From positions 17,748,994 to 17,812,993 of the forward strand of contig CM046869.1 of the NCBI GenBank assembly GCA_025617745.1: a DNA stretch of 64,000 nucleotides. Direction: 5' to 3'. Position 1 is the stretch's first letter. Each line of letters begins with the position of its first letter. Both the position numbers and the translations under genes were made by a program. This document shows, piece by piece, positions 58,041 to 64,000 of the stretch. Under the pieces are notes generated by a model. It made no database searches. It had not been told where the DNA came from and worked only from the letters and a program-made list of their open reading frames with translations. The stretch comes from Heliocidaris erythrogramma (lineage: Eukaryota > Echinodermata > Echinoidea > Camarodonta > Echinometridae).

Positions 58041-61000
58041 TAATTATACAATCAACCCTTTACTTTGCAAATTACAACATTTATCCAAAATTGGTCCAAT
58101 TGTATTTTCTACAAGAAATCATCACCGCAGAGTCATTCTGAAAAAAAAAAATAATTAGACATGGTTTCTGTATTTAAGTATGACATATTATAGGCTAAAT
58201 GGTCGTTTATGAAATATCAATAATGAATACTCGGCTATCGAAAACGTATTTGAACGAAATATGATTTTATCAAAAGAACACATTAGTTATAAACATGATA
58301 TTTCAAGGGATATAAATTTCAATTTATACTTCTTTTAATTTTTACCATCTCACTTTTAATCCCCCTCCTCTGCTTTTTTCTATTTGTATGGAAAACAACA
58401 ATTGAATTATTCTTTCGTCATAAACTACCCCAATTCAAAATCAATAAAAGATTTTCCAGTCATTAACTGTTAAGTCTAATTTAAATAAAAATACCACATA
58501 TGAAATCTGACCAGTTATGCAATAGTCGTGGAATCTACATCTATTAATATGACATTGTCTCCTATTTGTATTTATGAGTCCCTTTCAATAGTAGTATAAG
58601 ATAGAGTAAAGGGAATTCAAGACAAATCTTAGTTGGTATTCCCAGTGCATATACACATCACTCAAGATTGCTCATAGAAAACGAATTAGCAGACGTGAGT
58701 ATCGAACCGAATCGTCAAAATGAGCGGGAAACAAATTGAGTCAAACACGCCAGTGACAGAAAGCGTTGATACAAAACACACCAAGCACATCGCAACTATC
58801 TGGTGACTGTATGCTCTGATTTTGGGAGAGAAAGGGGAGAAAGAAGGGGTAAAAACATCGGGAGATGGAGAAAAAATATGGAATCTCTCAAGGGAGCGTT
58901 CAAGAAACTGGTACCGTAAGGAGATGATGAGCTCCATTGACACCTAATTAAAGACCCCAGATTAGTTACAAACGTACGCTAATCGCCGACAGCGCGCCCT
59001 GCAGTTGCGGCGGGGGTCATGCTCGCTGCTCTGGTGCTGGTGCTGCAGGGCGCGGTAACCCGCGCGTGAAGCGTTTCAATATCCGAGGCAGGGGGCTGGC
59101 CATACTTCGGAAGAGAAAGCACAAAGCTGAAACGAAGAAGATGGAAATAATGGAGAGAGGGAGTACCGGTGGGAAGAAAGCGAGAAGAAAGATGTTAGGA
59201 TACAATGAGATTGGGAGATATCTAGTGATACCTGTATGCGTCAAGCGTAAAGGAGATGGATGCATCTGAAGTTGGATATCAAATTTCGCCTTACACATGT
59301 TCGAAGGATCATTCCTCCATGCCTCAGAGAAGCTCAGACATATCTTTCTCAAAGCGCCAGGAAGAATTAACGAGATGGTGATCTTTAGATTTCCTCCTTT
59401 ATTCACACGCACATGACGTCTCCCCCCCCCCCCCCCCACCACCATTGTTTTTTTTTCTTGGAGGTCTTGCATCGTTGGATCAAAATCATCGTTTCGATTC
59501 AAAAGAAGACGGGAGTACTAGATCTATATCTACATGTATATTAGTCCCTTTAAAACTGCTTTGTGACGTCGAGCAAAATAGAATGTACATGACATATTTA
59601 AAAGGAAAATATTATGAATGAAAGATGTCTTGCTTGAATACGTTTGTCCCGTTCACCCAATTTCTCTCCCTATTCTTGTTCATGATGTTTCCCTTCCTTT
59701 CTCTCTCTCCCTGTCTCACTTTCTTTTCTTTCTTTTTTCTTCATTGCCTCTGACAGGAATTTAAAAAAAAAGAATTTATGACCTTTTTACTCACAGGCTT
59801 TTTATTACTCGTTATCACAATGCATGAGCAAAAGCCTCTTTTCTCATTCGCTTTCTCAATTTTTTTTTTAATTTAAAAAATGGTTGTATCTTAATTTCTG
59901 GTAACTAAATATATATCCACCGCTTCATACATATCATAGTGAATTATATCTGCACCACAATAAGCCACAATCCACTGCATAATATTTTTTTATCAAAACC
60001 TTTTCTTTGTAAATCTTCTACCCTATCGAGTAGAAGAGTTACAAATAATATTTTATAACTCTTTTCATTAGACATGGTAGATGACTTGTTAGGGCAGCTA
60101 TATGACCTTTAAAAAAATTATCCATAACCAGCGAACAATATTGACCAAAGAGTAATGTTGACATAATGAAGAATTTTGCTGTTTAGTGTATAGTTTAGCT
60201 GCCCAAACAGGTCATCGTGTAGAACGAGTTATCACAAGAAAAGTTGGAAATGTTTCCTTATCGATTAGAAGTTTACGAATCTAAATAAAAAGAAAGTTGA
60301 AAGAAAAACATCATGTCACCATCGGAGGCCTATGTGTTCTCAAATTCCCTACCGTGTGCACGTACACAGCTACGTAATCACGCTTTGCCTCCCGGCTACA
60401 ATACAGTCGTAATTATTACCAGCCTCTTGAGAACAAGGAAGAAACGAAGAAAATCGGTAACGAAGAAAATAAATGTTTATTTGAAAGAAATGTTTTTGAA
60501 TTTTTCCAATTTAAATTCCCAAAGGTCACCCACTGGTCAGGTATGATCTGGAAAAGGTTTCTTTGTTGAAGCAATAATGTCGATAAGAAATAGGCTATAG
60601 GACAACGAAAATAAGGATAACAACAATGTCTATTGAATAAGAAATACACAGGCTGTTATAGTCCTCTTGTATTTCATTTTTGTTATGAATTTATTCACTG
60701 GAAACAGATTGTGAGTTTTTCAAGTTAACGATTTGGTAGACAAAGAAAATCTCCTTCGAAAACGAACAAAGTCTTGCTAAATAGAATTTGAATTATTTTT
60801 CCTTTTCACGTTTTGAGCATCTTCGTTTCTTTTTCTTGGAGTATTAGCCGACCTTTCTTATATCACCTTTCTGTAATCTGTGTGTTCTTGTAATGAGGGA
60901 AAATAATTATATTCAAACAAAAGTTGCAATGAGTATTCAAAACTACAAATAAGATAATAATTGCCTGCTGTGACAATGAACAAAGAAAGAAAAGGAAATC

Positions 61001-61260
61001 GCTAATCCCAACCCCTGCATTATACGCGTGGTTTTAGTGATTGTGATTTCCAGAAAAAAAATAAGTATATTTTGTAATTCCCAATAACCCATATCTTCTG
61101 TATGCTAATAATAACTTTCGGCCATTTTCTCTCAGAATGCTAATCTTTTACAAGAACCTACAAAACAGATTTTGATACGAGTCTTGATGCTTGATTCTTT
61201 AAGAAATTTCTCTCGAATCTTCCAATGTTTAGTTCTGAATTTCCTCGTGGCTGGCCCTCT
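58041..61260. other. single-copy DNA with a C run
   Basis: AT-rich; a C run of about 16 at 59422-59437; a GC-rich patch at 58990-59070. The 161-codon minus frame at 59017-59502 is unrecognised and overlaps the C run. CT-rich bits at 59695-59745. Confidence 0.5.
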
Positions 61261-61297
61261 CTTCTTCTTCTTCTTCTTCTTCTTCTTCTTCTTCTTC
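61261..61297. repeat. TTC (GAA) microsatellite
   Basis: Pure (CTT)n of about 12 units. Confidence 0.97.
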
Positions 61298-61804
61298 AGC
61301 GGACAAAACCTGAAACTAAACCTCCGGCGCGCAAAACTATACTCTATACAGTCGTGCATGCTACTGGAAGATGATGTAAAATAGAATGAAGCATGTGCAT
61401 GCTGATGAAATCGCCAATGCAACAGAGGAATTCCATTTATTTTCCTAAATCTTTTCAGGAAATACGCATTAACTTAAAGGCATTCTAAAATAATTGGAAA
61501 GTGAGAAGTGGAAATTGAGTTTTAACAATGCTTTTTCTTTCTATGTCAATGGCCTGCATTCCGGGGTTAATGACCGATTTAAGGAGAAAATCGTACGTTT
61601 TTCCTCCTTTATTAATCTCTTAATGGTATAAGAGACACCTTATTTTCTTTACTCCTCGGCTTTCCAAGCTGGAGCCCGTCGAATCTCGACCAACATGGCA
61701 GTAATATGAAGTGGATCTTCGATCCGTTAAAGTGCGTTCAACCGCGGGGATGCGTTCAGTTGGAACCCGAGACAACCCGGAGCTGACTAACGTAGATGTG
61801 GACT
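61298..61804. other. single-copy DNA
   Basis: No feature recognised. Confidence 0.6.
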
Positions 61805-63330
61805 GAATTCGATACTTCGGGAAAGGGAAACACAGAGAGAGGTGAAAGGAAAATGGGGTAATATGAGAGAGACAGAGAAAGAAGGAGGAGAGAGAGGGAT
61901 AGAGAGAGAGAAAAAAAGACAGAGAGGGGAGATATAGATAAAGTCAGTCAGACGAGCATGGAGGGAGTGAGAGAGAGGGACAATTGAACAGAGAGGGAGG
62001 GGGACAAAGAGAGGCCGAATGACAGATAGACAGAAGAATAGAGAAAGAGGGAGAGAGTCAGACAGAAGAACAGAGAAAGAGGGGGGGGGGATAGATAGAG
62101 GCCGACGGACAAACTGACAGAAGAACAGAGAAAGAAGGGGGAAGACAGAGAAAGAAGGGGAAAGACACCGAGAGAGGCCGAAGGACAGACAGACAGAAGA
62201 ACAGACAGACAGACAGAAGAACAGAGAAAGAAGGGGAAAGACACCGAGAGAGGCCGAAGGACAGACAGACAGAAGAACAGATAAAGAAAGGGAGAGACAG
62301 AGAGATGCTGACTGACAGGCAGACAGAAGAACAGAGAAAAAGGGGGAAAGATAGAGAGCATTGGCGGATCCAGGGGGCACATCCGGCCCGTGCCCCCCAC
62401 CCTTTTGGAAGAGAAGTATGAATTTTGACCATAGAAGATCCGCCAGTTTCTCGATTGTGCCCCCCTGGCCCTCTTAGAGTGAAGACCTTTTTTTTTTTTT
62501 TGCTTGTCAGGGAATTATGGAGGGAAACTGGACCCCCATAACCCCTTACCGAGCGATTTTTGAAGGTTTGGCGAAAAAAAAAAATTTGAGACAGAGAGAG
62601 ACCGAATGACAGACAGACAAGAACAGAAGAACAGAGAAAGAAGAGAGAGACAGAGAGAGAGAGGCCGACTGACGGACAGACAGGAGAATAGAGAAAGAAG
62701 GGGAAAGACAGAGAGAGGTCGACTGACAGACAGACAGAAGAACGGAGAAAGAAGGGAGAGACAAAGAGAGACCGACTGACAGAAGGACAGAAGAACAGAG
62801 AAAGAAGGGGAACACAGAGAGAGTGGCCGACTGACAGACAGACAGAAAAACAGAGAGAGAGAAGGGGAGAGACAGAGAGAGACCGAATGACAGACAGACA
62901 AGAACAGAGAAAGAAGGGGAGAGACAGAGAGAGAGGCCGACTGACAGACAGAAAAACAGAGAGAGAAGGGGAGAGACAGAGAGAGACGGAATGACAGCAG
63001 GCAGAAGAACAGAGAAAGAAGGGAGAGACAGAGAGAGACCGACTGAGAGACGGACAGAAGGACATAGAATGAAGGGGAAATACAGAGAGAGAGGCTGACT
63101 GACAGACAGACAGAAAAACAGAGAGAGAGAAGGGGAGACAGAGAGAGAGACCGAATGACAGACAGACAGAAGAACAGAGAAAGAATGGGAAAGACAAAGA
63201 GACCGAATGAAAGACAGACAGACAGACAGAGGAACAGAGAAAGAAGGGGAGAGACAGAGGGAGAGACCGACTGACAGACAGATAGAAGAATAGAGAAAGA
63301 AAGGGAAAGACAGAGAGAGGCCGACAAACT
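61805..63330. repeat. purine-rich minisatellite, ~54-bp unit
   Basis: Units of the form GGCCGACTGACAGACAGAC, then AGAAGAACAGAGAAAGAAGG and GGAGAGACAGAGAGAGA. Unit starts recur about every 51-57 bp from 62605 to 63320 (about 14 units), with five longer, more variable units at 62010-62350 and a GA-rich lead from 61805. It is interrupted at 62357-62585. It is open in all three minus frames for up to 456 codons as Ser/Leu/Val/Phe repeats, an artefact of the simple composition. Confidence 0.93.
62357..62585. mobile_element. TGGCGGATC-ended insertion within the minisatellite
   Basis: About 229 bp of non-purine-biased DNA splits the minisatellite. It begins CATTGGCGGATCCAGGGGGC; an inverted AGATCCGCCAG lies at 62436-62446; CCCCCC and CCCCCTGG blocks and a T run (62490-62504) follow. 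It shares ends with the relics at 40333 and 46450. Boundaries are set by the return of GAGACAGAGAG at about 62586. Confidence 0.65.
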
Positions 63331-63509
63331 TTAAAATAAGATCCAGATCCAGCTCCACTCAGCCCGCGCACCCGCGCCTCCAACCACCAGTCGATACGCC
63401 TTTGAATTATAAAGATGTACAGAGTCATCTACGGTAGATGTTGACATGTCGCAGAATAAAAAAGTGACACCAGTCAAGTATAATAATGAATGTAATAGAA
63501 AGGTAAAAT

Positions 63510-63690
63510 ACGAGGAGGAGGAGGGGGAGGAGGAGGAGGAGGAAGAGGGGAAGAAAAAGGATAAGGAGAAGAAGAAGAAGGGGAAAAAGAAGAAGCAGAA
63601 GAAGAAGAAGAGAGATAAGCAAAATAAGGAGAAGCAGGAGAAGAAGAAAGATAAGAAAAAAAAAAGGAGAAGACGAAAAGGAGGGGAGAA
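63510..63690. repeat. GGA/GAA-rich purine tract
   Basis: About 180 bp of almost pure purine triplets on the plus strand; frames give Lys/Glu or Ser/Leu runs and are not genes. Confidence 0.93.
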
Positions 63691-64000
63691 CATGAGGTGA
63701 AGAATGAATACAAATCAAACTGTTCAAAGATCGATGAATTCTGTAAGATTTCGAAGACAAAAACGACACCATCCGAAGGAAAAGACAATAAAATATTCAT
63801 ATTTGCTGCCATCTTAGCTCAAAATACAGAGAGTTCTTTTTTCTTTTGTAACATTTGTCACATTCCTAAAGTATACCGTGAATCCTAGAGCAGAAGCGTT
63901 CTCTGATCAGGGAATAATAACAATTTAGTCAGATATAGCCGCGGAATATGTCTAACAATAAGCAGTACGCTGGCTTGGGAAAAAATGTGTCAAATACAGT
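63691..64000. other. single-copy DNA
   Basis: No feature recognised before the window ends. Confidence 0.6.

Noticed and set aside
59017-59502. 161-codon minus-strand frame
   Set aside because: Runs through a C run and shows no family resemblance; likely chance.
62058-63428. Very long minus-strand open frames (up to 456 codons)
   Set aside because: All three frames are open because the DNA is a C/T-rich minisatellite on that strand; composition is Ser, Leu, Phe, Val and Cys only, with the 54-bp period.

Overview
This is an animal (eukaryotic) window, most likely from an echinoderm such as a sea urchin; I cannot fix the species. The reasons are: one confidently recognised gene made of small coding exons with canonical GT-AG borders and multi-kilobase introns; dense CT/GA microsatellites and long G or C runs; tRNA-derived SINE, LINE and TTAA-flanked MITE debris of the kind common in marine invertebrate deuterostomes; and no operon-like packing. 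Almost all long open frames are artefacts of simple repeats.

The one recognised gene is an Lmx1-type LIM-homeodomain transcription factor on the minus strand. Exon 24159-24269 carries the N-terminal part with a conserved KxEE-like motif (MKVEE), and exon 16626-16827 carries a complete first LIM domain (all eight zinc ligands present). They join in phase across a 7.33 kb intron, and the acceptor of the LIM exon is a NAGNAG tandem site. The second LIM domain and homeobox would lie to the left, and I did not find them, so they are probably beyond position 1. The region right of 24.3 kb is then 5' flank, upstream intron(s) or intergenic. A possible non-coding first exon ends at a good donor at 32534, below a GC-richer stretch at 32.9-33.2 kb.

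Layout: 0-16.6 kb is AT-rich single-copy DNA with CT arrays, a perfect 30-bp hairpin (621-684), a CCAAT/CRE/AP-1-like site cluster (932-974) and MITEs at 6.4 and 9.1 kb. 16.6-24.3 kb is the Lmx1 segment. 24.5-25.3 kb is a second long-TIR MITE. 25-45 kb is mostly single-copy with CT, GA, CCA/TGG and TTC arrays, a 162-bp foldback element, a 32-bp hairpin and a SINE. 45-49 kb is a nest of MITE relics followed by a degenerate ~130-bp tandem repeat built on CACAGTGTG. 50.8-53.2 kb is a large ACT-trinucleotide complex containing a TA-flanked MITE, duplicated in tandem by ~0.94 kb. 56.3-58.0 kb is a second CACAGTGTG-type tandem repeat, split by a 5'-truncated CR1/L2-like LINE with target-site duplications. 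61.8-63.3 kb is a ~54-bp purine-rich minisatellite interrupted by a TGGCGGATC-ended insertion.

The most interesting signals are the two related CACAGTGTG tandem-repeat fields, the shared LINE 3' stem-loop at four loci, the duplicated MITE inside the ACT array, and the Lmx1 exon pair with its tandem acceptor. No retrovirus, LTR element, Polinton, rRNA, functional tRNA or CRISPR array was seen.
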